Below are positions 1 through 8,719 of a DNA stretch of 64,000 nt, piece by piece. Made by a program: the position numbers and the translations under genes. The DNA is from Massilia sp. Bi118 (GTDB lineage: Bacteria; Pseudomonadota; Gammaproteobacteria; Burkholderiales; Burkholderiaceae_D), in NCBI RefSeq assembly GCF_918697865.1, contig NZ_CAKKMV010000011.1, forward strand, positions 1 to 64,000, in the 5' to 3' direction. Position 1 is the stretch's first letter. Every line of letters begins with the position of its first letter. A model generated the notes under the pieces. It was not told the origin of the DNA. It did not search any database and was given only the letters and a program-made list of their open reading frames with translations.

Positions 1-138
1 CTTCGAGCCACCTGTTGTCGACCCCGAGCCTTTTCGAACGTGTCGAAAAAAGGCCCGGACACTACAACCGAGACAGCGACGTAGACTTTAACGAAGAGGT
101 AACGAACTATCTTGGACAGCAGTGCGCCTGCGCGGGAA

Positions 139-165
139 GTCGTTTCCGGCAATGTCGGGAACGAC
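139..165 (-). terminator. possible flagellin terminator hairpin
   Basis: Arms GTCGTTTCC (139-147) and GGGAACGAC (157-165) can form a 9-bp stem with one wobble, just past the flagellin stop. The T-run on the leftward strand is poor, so this is weak. A second inverted repeat (TTTTCGA at 31-37, TCGAAAA at 43-49) lies further left. I see no gene in 1-173. Confidence 0.35.
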
Positions 166-173
166 GGCAATAT

Positions 174-1856
174 TTAGCGCAGCAAGGCCAGCACCGCGCT
201 CGGCTGCCCATTCGCCTGCGTCAGCATCGCCGACGCCGCCTGCTGCAGGATCTGCGAGCGGGTCAGCTTGGCCGTGGTGCTGGCGTAGTCAACATCCTGG
301 ATGCGGCTTTGCGACGCCGCCAGGTTGATCGACGAGGTCTGGGTGTTGGCGGCCGCCGCGTCGAGGCGGTTGCTGGCCGCGCCCACCACCACCCGCTGCT
401 TGTCGACGAAATCGATCGCCTGGTCGATGTGCAGCAGCGCCACCGCGGTCTTCTTCATGTCCAGGTCGGACAGGCCCAGGGCCGAGGAATTCATGGCCGA
501 GAACTCGAGGTTGATCAAGTCGTCCTTGCTGGTGCCGGCGCCGACCTGGATCTGCATCCGGTTGACGCCGGCGCCGGCGCCGTCGTCCAGGATGCCGAAG
601 TCCATGTTGAAGCTCTGCAGCGGCTTGTCGGCCGAGGTATAGCCGATGTCGGACACCACGTCTTTCGCATTGCGCACCGGGCCGCCGTCGGCATCCAGGC
701 CGCCGATCGCACCGGTGTCGGCATTGCTCAGGTTCATGGTGCCGATAAAGGCCGCGCCATTGGTCTGGAAGTCGTTCATGAACGCGCTGGCGCTGGCAAT
801 GTTGTTGTTCGTGACAGCACTCAGCGCCGTGTCCAGGTTCGCGCTCTGGTGCTCGTGCAGGTAGGTCATCAGGCCCTTCATGCCGCCTTCGACGCCGAAC
901 TTCTTCAACTGGTCGTGCAGGTAGCGCGAGGCGGCGTAGGCGCCCTCGTAGCTGGGATCGGGCGCGGCCGCGCCGGCGACGACGGCCGCCACGCCGCCGC
1001 CGGCGATCGCGCCGGCCAGGCGCTCGTCCGCGCCCTGGATCAGCTCCGCCGTGCCTTCCTTGAACCACTTCGGCAGCGAGACCATGTTCATCGAGCGGTC
1101 CATGACGGCGTGCACCATCTCGTGCGCAATGGTGCGGTCGTTATAGAAGGACGAGGATGTGCCGCCGTCGGCCGTATCGCCGCTGCCGAAGTCCGACATG
1201 TCGAGGTTCAGGCTCAGGGTTCCGACCTTGCCGTTGGATTCCGTGGACCCGGACACCGAGGCCAGCACGTTCCACTGACCGTCGTCGATCGCGCTGAGAT
1301 TGAGTTTCAGGTCCGCGCCATCGCCCTCGATGCCGTAATACTTCTTGATCATTGCCTCGGCGTTGCCCAGCCAGCCGGTTTTCAGGCCGTCGATCACCTT
1401 GCGCACCTTGGCGTCGCCGCCGATGCTGCTGGTGTCCTGCGAGAACAGGGTCTGGCCGTTGAACTGGGTCGACTTGCCGACGTCGCTGATCTGGGCCAGG
1501 ATCTGGGTCGCTTCCTGCTGCAGGGCGCCGCGGTCGGTGTCGGACATGCCGCCGTCGCCGGACTGCACGGCCAGCTCGCGCAGGCGCTGCAGGCTGTCGC
1601 CGATGCTGGCCATGGCGCTGTCGGCCACCTGCAGCATCGAGGTGCCGTCGTTGATGTTGCGCATGACCTGGCTCATGCCGCGCAGCTGCGAGGACATGCG
1701 CTCCGAAATCGCCTGCCCGGCGGGGTCGTCGCTGGCGCTGTCGATGCGCGCGCCCGACGTCATCTTTGCGATCGCCTTCGTGGCCGCGGCCGTATGCTCG
1801 GCAAGCTGGCGCTGCGCTTGCAGCGACAAGGTATTGTTATTGATCGACAGGGTCAT
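174..1856 (-). CDS. flagellin with internal zinc metalloprotease domain (flagellinolysin type)
   Basis: 560 residues, about twice the core of a short flagellin. Residues 1-140 are a normal flagellin N-terminal D0/D1 region (starts MTLSINNNTLSLQ, contains SGARIDSASDDPAGQAI). Residues about 415-560 are the C-terminal D1/D0 region, ending in the SQILQQAASAMLTQAN helix. Between them lies a roughly 250-residue insert with a gluzincin-like zinc site: HEMVH at 245-249, with WFKEGTAEL following. E267 is the likely third ligand, by analogy with WFxEGxAE in M9 collagenases. This is the plan of the proteolytic flagellin family known as flagellinolysins, in which the protease domain is displayed on the filament surface. 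Family knowledge suggests export by the flagellar type III system and assembly into filaments. Substrate specificity cannot be read from the sequence. No other flagellar gene is in the window, so this copy is isolated from a main flagellar locus as far as I can see. Confidence 0.93.
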   Translation of the reverse strand: MTLSINNNTLSLQAQRQLAEHTAAATKAIAKMTSGARIDSASDDPAGQAISERMSSQLRGMSQVMRNINDGTSMLQVADSAMASIGDSLQRLRELAVQSGDGGMSDTDRGALQQEATQILAQISDVGKSTQFNGQTLFSQDTSSIGGDAKVRKVIDGLKTGWLGNAEAMIKKYYGIEGDGADLKLNLSAIDDGQWNVLASVSGSTESNGKVGTLSLNLDMSDFGSGDTADGGTSSSFYNDRTIAHEMVHAVMDRSMNMVSLPKWFKEGTAELIQGADERLAGAIAGGGVAAVVAGAAAPDPSYEGAYAASRYLHDQLKKFGVEGGMKGLMTYLHEHQSANLDTALSAVTNNNIASASAFMNDFQTNGAAFIGTMNLSNADTGAIGGLDADGGPVRNAKDVVSDIGYTSADKPLQSFNMDFGILDDGAGAGVNRMQIQVGAGTSKDDLINLEFSAMNSSALGLSDLDMKKTAVALLHIDQAIDFVDKQRVVVGAASNRLDAAAANTQTSSINLAASQSRIQDVDYASTTAKLTRSQILQQAASAMLTQANGQPSAVLALLR

Positions 1857-1903
1857 GGTCGTCGTGGGAGCCGATTGGGCAGTAATCAGTCCTTAACGAC
1901 ATG

Positions 1904-1933
1904 TGCTTACAATTCTGAAGGGCAAGATGTCAA
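1904..1933 (-). promoter_or_regulatory. possible sigma-70-type promoter for the flagellin gene
   Basis: Read leftward, TTGACA (1933-1928) is followed after 18 bases by TAAGCA (1909-1904), about 50 bases before the flagellin start. It abuts the stop codon of the upstream gene. I could not find a convincing FliA (sigma-28) site of the TAAA/GCCGATAA form, which is what a flagellin would normally have. Confidence 0.3.
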
Positions 1934-2710
1934 TTATTTAACCTGGGTGATGAAGTCGGGGCCGATCAGATCGATCCGGTCCGTGCAGAAGGCGTCCACA
2001 CCCCAGCCGAGCAACTCGGCGGCGCGTGCCGCTTCGTTGACGGTATAACAAAACAGCCCGAAGCCGGCCGCCTTGACCTCACGCGCCTGCTGTGGCGTCA
2101 GGTGGCGGTGGTTGACGTGGATGGCGACGGCGTCCACCTCGCGCGCGCGGCGCTCCCAGTCGGGCGGCAGTTCGCTCATCAGGAAGGCGCGCGGGAGTTG
2201 CGGCGCGACTTCGTGCGCCGCCAGCAGGGCGTCCATGCTGAACGAGGACAGCAGCGGCGCCCGTTCCAGCCGGCCCGGGGTGCTCCGGTCTTCCAGCTCG
2301 TCGGCGAACATGGCGGCCGCGATGCGCGCCACCGCCCCGCCGGTCTCGATCTCGTGGCCCGGCGCCGGCTTGAGTTCGATGTTCATCCACACGCCGTGGG
2401 CCTTGCAGAACTGCGCGAACTCGACGAACAGGGGCACACCCTCGCCCTCGTACTCGCGGCCGAACCAGCCGCCGGCGTCCATGCCGGCCAGCTCCAGCGC
2501 ATCGTAATCGACAACGTGGCCGGAACCGGGCACCGTGCGGCCCAGGAAGGGATCGTGCATCACCACCGGCACGCCGTCGCGCGCCAGCATCACGTCGTAT
2601 TCGATGGCGCGAAAGCCCGCGCGCATGCCGCGCAGGAGGCCGGCCATGGTGTTTTCCGGGGCCAGGGTGCCGCCGCCGCGGTGGGCAAGGACTTTCGGGT
2701 ATCGCCACAT
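1934..2710 (-). CDS. ugpQ: glycerophosphodiester phosphodiesterase
   Basis: 258 residues, the usual size for a cytoplasmic UgpQ-type enzyme, which hydrolyses glycerophosphodiesters to glycerol-3-phosphate and an alcohol. The GDPD signature is clear: HRGG at 10-13, APEN at 18-21, E37/D39 in AIEYDV, HDP at 52-54, and the IELKP strand with E112. H10 and H52 are the expected catalytic histidines. The start at 2710 is chosen because AGAGGTAAG precedes it and the domain begins within eight residues. A longer reading to 2857 would add sequence overlapping the neighbour. There is no signal peptide. It lies 4 bp downstream of the DUF1294 gene, so the two are probably co-transcribed. Confidence 0.92.
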   Translation of the reverse strand: MWRYPKVLAHRGGGTLAPENTMAGLLRGMRAGFRAIEYDVMLARDGVPVVMHDPFLGRTVPGSGHVVDYDALELAGMDAGGWFGREYEGEGVPLFVEFAQFCKAHGVWMNIELKPAPGHEIETGGAVARIAAAMFADELEDRSTPGRLERAPLLSSFSMDALLAAHEVAPQLPRAFLMSELPPDWERRAREVDAVAIHVNHRHLTPQQAREVKAAGFGLFCYTVNEAARAAELLGWGVDAFCTDRIDLIGPDFITQVK

Positions 2711-2714
2711 GGTC

Positions 2715-3047
2715 TTACCTCTTCGACAGCCACAGGAAGAACGCCAGGTTCGCCGCGACGGTGAACCAGAATATCTGGCGGAAGGGCTGCTTGACCGTCT
2801 TGTGGCGCAGCCATTGCTGGGCCAACACAGCGCCAGGCCAGCCGCCGAAAAGGCCAAGCATCAGCAGCGTACTTTCCGGCGTGCGCCGCTCCCCCTTGCG
2901 CGCCGCCGATTTATCCAGCGCATAGCTGCAGAAGCAGACCAGGCTCATCACCAGGTAGGCGGCGCCCACCAGCGGCGGCACGTGCCAGGCGAAAGTGGTG
3001 CCGCCGTACAGCAGCGCGAACACGAGGATGGGCAGGTAGGGCGTCAT
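2715..3047 (-). CDS. DUF1294 small membrane protein
   Basis: 110 residues with three to four hydrophobic segments (about 5-20, 25-42, 60-77, 90-105). The middle carries the DUF1294 signature: YALDKSAARKG, RRTPE, then GGWPGAVLAQQWLRHKT. The function of this family is unknown. Some members are fused to cold-shock domains, but there is none here. No good Shine-Dalgarno is visible before the ATG. It is the first gene of a likely two-gene unit with ugpQ, 4 bp away. Confidence 0.85.
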   Translation of the reverse strand: MTPYLPILVFALLYGGTTFAWHVPPLVGAAYLVMSLVCFCSYALDKSAARKGERRTPESTLLMLGLFGGWPGAVLAQQWLRHKTVKQPFRQIFWFTVAANLAFFLWLSKR

Positions 3048-3094
3048 GGCGGCAGCTTACGCGTTGCCGCCTGGCGTGTCCATCAGGCAAGCGC

Positions 3095-4069
3095 CTACCT
3101 GCCTCGGACGAATCGGACGACGTCTTCGTTGAATCGCTGCGGCGCGTCCAGGTAAGGGAAGTGGCCAGCGCCGGCATATTCGACCAGCGTCGCCTTCGGC
3201 AACTGCTTGGCCAGCAGCCGCTGGGCCGGCAGGCCGATCGCATGGTCTTCTTGCCCGGCCAGCACCAGCACCGGCATCGTCAGGCGCTCGAAGCGGCTGA
3301 AGCGGTAGGACAGGAAGCCGCTGTTCCACAGTGCCCCGCCCAGCTCGCCGGTATTGCGCAGGCCGCTTTTCGCATCGACGGCGCGCTGCTCCGCGACTTT
3401 TTTCATGTCCGGGAACATGGTCTCGTCGTTGACGCGTTCGCGGATGTCGTCGGCCACCGAGTTGAAGGCGAAGAAGCAGTCGTCCGGCGTCTCCTTGCGC
3501 TCGGCGGCGGCGGCGCGCGCCCTGGCGAGATCGGCCGGATAGCGCTTGTCCAGGAAGGCGACGCGGGCGGCGCACGCGTCGGGGATGCTCGAGGCCGCGC
3601 TGACCAGCACCAGCTTGCTGACATGCTGCGGATAGGCAGCCGCGTACTCCAGCGCCAGGGCGCCCCCGAAGGAATGGCCCATCAGCGCCAGCTTCGGAAC
3701 GCCCAGCTGTTTGCGCAGGGCTTCGATGTCCTCGACCATGGCCGGAATCGAATACGCGCCGGTCCATGGACGCTCGGAGCGGCCGCTGCCGCGCTGGTCC
3801 AGGTAGACCAGCTGCAGCTTGCTTTCCAGCGCCTTGCCGGCCTGGGCCTCGAAGCTGTAACTGTTGTAGCCCGGGCCGCCGTGCAGGAACAGCAGCGGCG
3901 GCGTCCCGGCACCGGCCCGGCCGGCGACCTTGTACCACAGGCGCACATCGTTGACGACAGCCTGGTGTTCGCCGGCCTGCATGGCGCCGGTCGTGGAAGC
4001 CGCCCGGGCGGCGGGCAGGCAGGCAAGCGCCGCCAGCAAAACGGTAAGGAGTGTCGCGGAACGCATCAT
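3095..4069 (-). CDS. secreted alpha/beta hydrolase, proline-iminopeptidase-like
   Basis: 324 residues. An N-terminal signal peptide (hydrophobic core LLTVLLAALACLPAARA, cut near residue 23) predicts export. The mature part is an alpha/beta hydrolase of the HGGPG class: HGGPG at 63-67 forms the oxyanion hole, DQRGSGRS follows, and GHSFGG at 131-136 gives nucleophile S133. The acid is probably the Asp in AGQEDHA and the base the His in GAGHFPY. HGGPG plus DQRGSGRS is typical of prolyl aminopeptidases (S33) and related esterases. Peptidase versus ester activity cannot be decided here. The gene stands alone between a leftward pair and a rightward group. Confidence 0.85.
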   Translation of the reverse strand: MMRSATLLTVLLAALACLPAARAASTTGAMQAGEHQAVVNDVRLWYKVAGRAGAGTPPLLFLHGGPGYNSYSFEAQAGKALESKLQLVYLDQRGSGRSERPWTGAYSIPAMVEDIEALRKQLGVPKLALMGHSFGGALALEYAAAYPQHVSKLVLVSAASSIPDACAARVAFLDKRYPADLARARAAAAERKETPDDCFFAFNSVADDIRERVNDETMFPDMKKVAEQRAVDAKSGLRNTGELGGALWNSGFLSYRFSRFERLTMPVLVLAGQEDHAIGLPAQRLLAKQLPKATLVEYAGAGHFPYLDAPQRFNEDVVRFVRGR

Positions 4070-4237
4070 CGTCGGAGCCCATTGTTGTTGTAATTACGCA
4101 ATTATAGAGACGATGTGCGCGCAGGCGAAGCGGACCGCCTGTTCGCACTGTCCGCACTGTCCGTTAATGAACGTACGGAGCGATTCCGCCGAAGCGCCTA
4201 CCCTCCCCCTTCGACTGTCCCAACACAGGAGGAAATC

Positions 4238-4753
4238 ATGGGCTTTGATCTAGGCAACCTGCTGAACCAGTACCTGGGCGGCGGCGCCAACGCCAACCAG
4301 GCGCAAGCCACCGACGACTTCGACCGCGTGGCGCAGCAGGCCCCACGCGAAGAGGTGGCGCGCGGCGTGACCCAGGCGCTGCGCTCGGACCAGACGCCGC
4401 CCTTCCCGCAGATGGTCGGCCAGCTGTTCGGCCATAGCGACCCCAACCAGCGCGCCGGCATGCTCAACCAGCTGATCGCCAGCCTCGGCCCGCAACTGCT
4501 GTCCGGCGTGGCCGGCGGCGCGCTCGGCAATCTGCTCGGCGGCGGCCAGAACCGCGTGACGCCGGAACAGGCGTCCCAGCTCTCGCCGGACCAGGTGCAG
4601 GACATCGCCGCCCACGCGGAAAAACAGGATCCAAGCATCGTCGACCAGATGGGCAATTTCTACTCGGACCATCCGACCCTGGTAAAAGCCCTGGGCGGCG
4701 CCGCACTGGCGATCGCGCTGGGCCACATGGCGCAAGGCATGCAACGTCACTAA
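4238..4753 (+). CDS. hypothetical protein, glycine/alanine-rich
   Basis: 171 residues. The start is fixed by a strong AGGAGGAAAT site before ATG 4238. The N-terminus has GNLLNQYLGGGANA, the centre has a second Gly-rich stretch (GVAGGALGNLLGGGQNRV), and a hydrophobic C-terminal segment (ALGGAALAIALGHMA) could insert into a membrane or be a buried helix. There is no signal peptide. I do not recognise the family; the Gly-Leu-rich style recalls DUF937/YidB-like proteins but I cannot confirm it. It is followed after 17 bp by the DUF3597 gene with the same style of Shine-Dalgarno, so they are likely expressed together. Confidence 0.8.
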   Translation: MGFDLGNLLNQYLGGGANANQAQATDDFDRVAQQAPREEVARGVTQALRSDQTPPFPQMVGQLFGHSDPNQRAGMLNQLIASLGPQLLSGVAGGALGNLLGGGQNRVTPEQASQLSPDQVQDIAAHAEKQDPSIVDQMGNFYSDHPTLVKALGGAALAIALGHMAQGMQRH

Positions 4754-4770
4754 CGTAAAAGGAGAACACA

Positions 4771-5235
4771 ATGGGTATCCTCGGCGACATCTTCCACAAG
4801 ATCTTCCCTGGCCACCATCCGGCCAACACGCAAGCGCAGACGGGCGGCACGGCAGCGCCCAGCGCCCCTCAGGCTGCACCGGCGCCCGCGCCGGCCCAGC
4901 CATCTCCTGCCCCTGCGGCCGGCGCCGCCACAGGCACGGCCGGCGCCGCAGCTGCGCCCGCCGCGACCCTGAACCAGCAGGTGGACGTCGAGGAGGTCCT
5001 GACCAACATGCAGAAGCAGTCCGGCCAGCAGCTGAACTGGCGCACCTCGATCGTCGACCTGCTGAAACTGCTGAACCTGGACAGCAGCCTGCAGGCGCGC
5101 AAGGAACTGGCGGCCGAGCTGCACTACAGCGGCGACACCAACGACTCGGCCAGCATGAACATCTGGCTGCACAAGCAGGTCATGACTAAGCTCGCGCAAA
5201 ACGGCGGCAAGGTGCCGGCCGACCTGCAGGATTGA
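4771..5235 (+). CDS. DUF3597 family protein
   Basis: 154 residues. It begins with MGILGDIFHKIF, has a low-complexity Ala/Pro linker (about 25-70), then a conserved C-terminal domain (QVDVEEVLTNM, LNWRTSIVDLLKLLNLDSSL, ARKELAAELHYSGD, MNIWLHKQVM). This arrangement matches DUF3597, a family with an Ala/Pro-rich linker and a compact helical C-terminal domain of unknown role. A GGAG site lies before the ATG. It follows the hypothetical gene by 17 bp and precedes a histidine kinase by 43 bp, suggesting a three-gene transcript. Confidence 0.85.
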   Translation: MGILGDIFHKIFPGHHPANTQAQTGGTAAPSAPQAAPAPAPAQPSPAPAAGAATGTAGAAAAPAATLNQQVDVEEVLTNMQKQSGQQLNWRTSIVDLLKLLNLDSSLQARKELAAELHYSGDTNDSASMNIWLHKQVMTKLAQNGGKVPADLQD

Positions 5236-5278
5236 GGCAAGGGCTGCGGCGGACGCCCGCCGCAGCCTCAAGGTGAAC

Positions 5279-6403
5279 ATGCTCTCGACAAACCAACAAT
5301 CCAGCAGCAGCAAGCTGTCCGAACAGTCCAGGAAACTACTGGCGATCCGCGACGAAGTTTTTGCCGAATGGGAAAAACGTGTGCGCAAGCTGCTCACGGG
5401 CGCCGACGAGGTCAGCCATCCGGTGCTGCTCGACACCCTGCCCCTGTTCTACGGGAACATCGCGGAAGCGCTGAGCCCCGGCTACGACCGGGAAAACGCC
5501 GCCGCGGATTCGAGCGCCGCCACCGGCCATGGCAGCGAGCGGGCCCGCACGACCGAGTACCAGGCGGTCGAAATCGTGTATGAATACCAGCTGCTGCGCG
5601 ACGCCCTGCTGGAGGTCGCTCACGCGCGCGGCATCCGCTTCAGCGATGAGGAGCTGCGCGTCATCGGCTCCTCCTTCGACCAGGCGATCCGCGACGCCAT
5701 CGAAGAATTCACGGCCCTGCAGCGGTCCTTCCGCCAACGGGTCGCGGCCTCGCTCACGCACGACATGCGCAGCCCACTGTCGGTCATCATCTCGGGCGCG
5801 GAACTGCTGCTGGCGGCGCATCCCGGCAAGTCGGACAAGATCGTCCAGAAGATCCTCGACAACGGCCTGCGCCTGGAGCGCATGTTCCAGGAACAGCTCG
5901 ACGCCCTCAGCCAGTCGACCGCGCAGGCCACGCCGCTGGAGCTCGCGCAAGTCGACGCGCTGGCGCTGGCGGTCAAGGTCGGCGAGCACGTGAACGACAC
6001 GACTCCGGCGCATTGCGAGGTCAGCGGCGAACCGGTGGTCGGCTGGTGGAACGAGAGCGCGATGCGGCGCGCGCTCGAAAACCTGGCCCTGAACGCGGCC
6101 AAGTACGGCGACGGCAAGCAGGTCAGCGTGAACGTCGCCCAGACCCACGGCCGCGTGATCATCTCGGTCCACAACTGCGGCAATCCGATCCCGGACGAAC
6201 GCCGCAAGGACATCTTCGAATACCTGAACCGCGGCGAAGAGTCGGACAAGACCGGCTGGGGCATCGGCCTGCCCTTCGTCCAGGAAGTCGCCAAGCGCCA
6301 CGGCGGCACCGTGGTGCTCGACAGCTCGGAACAGGCCGGCACCACCTTCACGCTCGACATCCCGATCGACGGGCGGGAGTTCAACCAGGTTTGCGCGACC
6401 TGA
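5279..6403 (+). CDS. sensor histidine kinase, soluble
   Basis: 374 residues from ATG 5279, which has AAGG five bases upstream; a GTG at 5273 is an in-frame alternative. There is no membrane segment. The N-terminal about 150 residues form a helical domain resembling the RsbRD-type N-terminus (AEWEKRVRKLL, YQAVEIVYEYQLLRDALLE). The HisKA domain has phospho-acceptor H161 in SLTHDMRSPLSV. The HATPase domain shows an N-box (ENLALNAAKYGDG), VHNCGNPI in place of the usual DxGxG loop, and GWGIGLPFVQEVAKRHGG. No response regulator is adjacent, so the partner is unknown. The lack of a transmembrane sensor implies a cytoplasmic signal. Confidence 0.88.
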   Translation: MLSTNQQSSSSKLSEQSRKLLAIRDEVFAEWEKRVRKLLTGADEVSHPVLLDTLPLFYGNIAEALSPGYDRENAAADSSAATGHGSERARTTEYQAVEIVYEYQLLRDALLEVAHARGIRFSDEELRVIGSSFDQAIRDAIEEFTALQRSFRQRVAASLTHDMRSPLSVIISGAELLLAAHPGKSDKIVQKILDNGLRLERMFQEQLDALSQSTAQATPLELAQVDALALAVKVGEHVNDTTPAHCEVSGEPVVGWWNESAMRRALENLALNAAKYGDGKQVSVNVAQTHGRVIISVHNCGNPIPDERRKDIFEYLNRGEESDKTGWGIGLPFVQEVAKRHGGTVVLDSSEQAGTTFTLDIPIDGREFNQVCAT

Positions 6404-6413
6404 GGGCGCGGCG

Positions 6414-7463
6414 TCAGTCCGCGAGGCTGGCGTTGGCGGGCGTGCCGCAGGAAAAGCAGAAGCGTGCGAACGCATTCTTGCGCGTGCGGCAGGCCTGGCA
6501 GCGGTCGAACAGGCCGATGCCGCAATGCGGACAGTGGGCCAGGGTCTTGTCCTTGAAGTTGGTCGGCCGTTCGCAGGACGGACACAAGCTCTTGCCCATC
6601 CTTTCCAGAGCAAGGTCGTAGCGCATGGTCGTGCGCCGCTCCTGCTCGGGCAGGGCCTCGGCCGCTTTTTGGCGCTCCAGCCATATCTGGAGCCAACGGA
6701 CCGCGTAGCGTCCCACGACGACGGTCAGGACGATCCCGACGCCATAGCGCACGTAGCCGCCGTAGCTCGGCAGGTAAGGCACCAATTCGACGAAAAACGC
6801 AAACAGGGCAAAGAAGATGAAGCCCCAGGTGAACGGCCAGTAGGTGCCGTTGCGCTTGTGCCTGAACAGCCAGCCGGCGCATACCAGCAGCGGCACCGTC
6901 ACGGCGATGCGCAGCAGGAAGACCTTGCGCACTTCGCGCTGGGTCTGTTCCATCACCAGCTTGCGGGAAGGTTCAAGCAAGGCGTCATACGCATCCCTGG
7001 CCCGGTTCTCGGCCTGTTTTGCGTCGAGCAGGACCTGCTGCTGTGCCTGAATCGCCTCCAGGGCGGCATGTTCCGCCGCGACCAGCTTGTCGAGCTCGCG
7101 GGTGCGCGTGATCAATTCGCTGTCCTGGTCCGGCCGCGCGGTGGTCTGGCGGGTGGCGACCCAATTGTCGAAGGCCTGACGGGCGCTGCGCGTGTTGGCC
7201 TCGGCGACCTCGTGCTTGTGCTGTGCCTGCTCCAGTGCGTCGCCGGCAGCTTCGCGCGTCTGCCCGGCCTGCGCCATTGCCGCTTTGAGCGGCGCGGCTT
7301 TGACCGGATCGACGAAGGCGTCTTCCGTCGGCACCGGTCCGAGGTAGGCCAGGTTGTCGATTACCTTGCTGCCCAGGCCGATCAGAAACCAGGCAAACAC
7401 GAACGCGACTAGCCACAGGGCTCGCCGCATCCATGCCTCGGTCAAGCGCAAACCTTTGTTCAT
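6414..7463 (-). CDS. membrane protein with C-terminal zinc ribbons
   Basis: 349 residues. The start at 7463 is chosen for a GGAGG site seven bases upstream. A first membrane helix (ALWLVAFVFAWFLIGLG) is followed by a long Ala/Gln/Glu-rich coiled-coil-like region (about 55-175), then three more helices (about 180-265), and a cytoplasmic tail with four paired cysteines: CPSC, CPHC, CQAC and CFSC. The tail can form two zinc ribbons. I do not recognise a named family. The architecture suggests an envelope protein whose extracytoplasmic coiled coil is linked to a cytoplasmic metal-bound module. It stands alone, convergent with the kinase. Confidence 0.8.
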   Translation of the reverse strand: MNKGLRLTEAWMRRALWLVAFVFAWFLIGLGSKVIDNLAYLGPVPTEDAFVDPVKAAPLKAAMAQAGQTREAAGDALEQAQHKHEVAEANTRSARQAFDNWVATRQTTARPDQDSELITRTRELDKLVAAEHAALEAIQAQQQVLLDAKQAENRARDAYDALLEPSRKLVMEQTQREVRKVFLLRIAVTVPLLVCAGWLFRHKRNGTYWPFTWGFIFFALFAFFVELVPYLPSYGGYVRYGVGIVLTVVVGRYAVRWLQIWLERQKAAEALPEQERRTTMRYDLALERMGKSLCPSCERPTNFKDKTLAHCPHCGIGLFDRCQACRTRKNAFARFCFSCGTPANASLAD

Positions 7464-7525
7464 CGAAGCCTCCGTCAGTTTAAAAACCGCAGGTTGCCAC
7501 CGATGACAGCAGGGTGCTATCGGAA

Positions 7526-7549
7526 AGCGCAAACCAGGCAGTTTGCGCT
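7526..7549 (-). terminator. hairpin downstream of trpS
   Basis: Perfect 9-bp arms AGCGCAAAC (7526-7534) and GTTTGCGCT (7541-7549). On the leftward strand the hairpin is followed only by TTTCC, so termination would be weak. It sits 35 bases beyond the trpS stop. Confidence 0.45.
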
Positions 7550-7583
7550 ACCGCAGGTTTCGTATCGCGCTACCCTGCGCACA

Positions 7584-8612
7584 TTAGAAGTACGACAGCC
7601 CCAGCGCCTTGCGCACCTCATCCATGGTCTGCGCCGCCACTTCGCGCGCCTTGAAAGTCCCCTCCTTCAGGATCTGCATGACCTGGCCCTTGTCCTTGGC
7701 AAACTCCTCGCGGCGTTCGCGGATCGGCGCCAGCATGTCCTGCAGGATGCCTTCGAGGCGCTTCTTGACGACCGAATCGCCCAGGCCGCCGCGGGTGTAG
7801 TGGGCCTTCATCTCGGCAAGCGTCTCCTTGTCGGTGTCGAAGGCGTCCAGGTAGATGAAGGCGACGTTGCCTTCCAGGTGACCCGGGTCGGACACCTTCA
7901 GGTGCAGCGGGTCGGTGTAGACCTGCTTGACGGCGGCGCGGATCTCGTCGGCGCTGGCGCCCAGGTTGATGGTGTTGCCCAGCGACTTGCTCATCTTGGC
8001 GCGGCCGTCGGTGCCCGGCAGGCGGCCGACTTCCGGCACGATCGCCTTGGCCTCGACCAGGATGTCCTTGTCCTGGCCGTAGGTGCGGTTGAACTTGCGC
8101 ACGATCTCGTTGCACTGCTCGATCATCGGGATCTGGTCGTCGCCCACCGGCACGATGCCGGCCTTGAAGGCGGTGATGTCGGCGGCCTGGCTGGCCGGGT
8201 AGGTCAGGAAGCCGGCCGGGATGTCGCGCTCGAAGCCGCGCAGGAGGATCTCCGCCTTCACGGTCGGATTACGCTCGAGGCGCGCGACGGTTACCAGGTT
8301 CAGGTAATAGAAGGTCAACTCGGCCAGTTCCGGAATCTGCGACTGGATCAGGATGGTCGACTTGCTTGGGTCGATCCCTACGGCAAGGTAATCGAGCGCC
8401 ACCTCGATCACGTTCCGGTGTACCTTACCTATGTCATCCATGTTGTCGGTGAGCGCCTGGGCGTCCGCGAGCATGATGAATTGGCGATATTGATCCTGGT
8501 AAGTGACGCGATTGCGCAGGCTGCCGACGAAGTGGCCGAGGTGCAGCGGTCCGGTCGGACGGTCGCCGGTGAGGATGACTGGTGCGGGAGTGGTAGGGGT
8601 TTGCAGACTCAT
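7584..8612 (-). CDS. trpS: tryptophanyl-tRNA synthetase
   Basis: 342 residues, normal length for a bacterial TrpRS, which charges tRNA-Trp in the cytoplasm. Class I signatures are present: HLGH at 24-27 within [18 protein letters not shown], and KMSKS at 206-210. The ATG has AGGAA eight bases upstream. The upstream region contains a terminator hairpin (8657-8685) and, before it, a short reading frame ending in two Trp codons. These suggest expression is controlled by tryptophan or charged tRNA-Trp through attenuation. The gene is divergent from the glycosidase/reductase fusion at 8899. Confidence 0.97.
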   Translation of the reverse strand: MSLQTPTTPAPVILTGDRPTGPLHLGHFVGSLRNRVTYQDQYRQFIMLADAQALTDNMDDIGKVHRNVIEVALDYLAVGIDPSKSTILIQSQIPELAELTFYYLNLVTVARLERNPTVKAEILLRGFERDIPAGFLTYPASQAADITAFKAGIVPVGDDQIPMIEQCNEIVRKFNRTYGQDKDILVEAKAIVPEVGRLPGTDGRAKMSKSLGNTINLGASADEIRAAVKQVYTDPLHLKVSDPGHLEGNVAFIYLDAFDTDKETLAEMKAHYTRGGLGDSVVKKRLEGILQDMLAPIRERREEFAKDKGQVMQILKEGTFKAREVAAQTMDEVRKALGLSYF

Positions 8613-8649
8613 CGGGGTTCCTTTTTATCCTTGCCCCGATCCTGCCGCG

Positions 8650-8685
8650 CCAACAAAAACGCCACCTTGAATCGAGGCGGCGTTT
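8650..8685 (-). terminator. intrinsic terminator in the trpS leader (attenuator)
   Basis: On the trpS strand, AAACGCCGCC (8685-8676) pairs with GGTGGCGTTT (8666-8657) over 10 bp with one G-U, loop of nine bases, followed by TTTGTT. It lies about 45 bases before the trpS start and 35 bases after the leader-peptide stop, so it can only act as an attenuator of trpS. The segment GGTGGCG, identical to the start of the 3' arm, also occurs across the Trp codons of the leader. That could allow alternative pairing with the 5' arm. Confidence 0.8.
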
Positions 8686-8719
8686 AGTGATTCACATTCA
8701 ACTCTCTGGCCGCGCGCTG

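Noticed and set aside
1857..1933. FliA (sigma-28) promoter for the flagellin
   Set aside because: No TAAA-N15-GCCGATAA-like match with acceptable spacing could be found; only a sigma-70-like pair was listed.
5336..6882. Leftward frames opposite the soluble histidine kinase
   Set aside because: They are antisense to H-box and ATP-binding motifs of the kinase and have no domain of their own, except the zinc-ribbon gene already listed.
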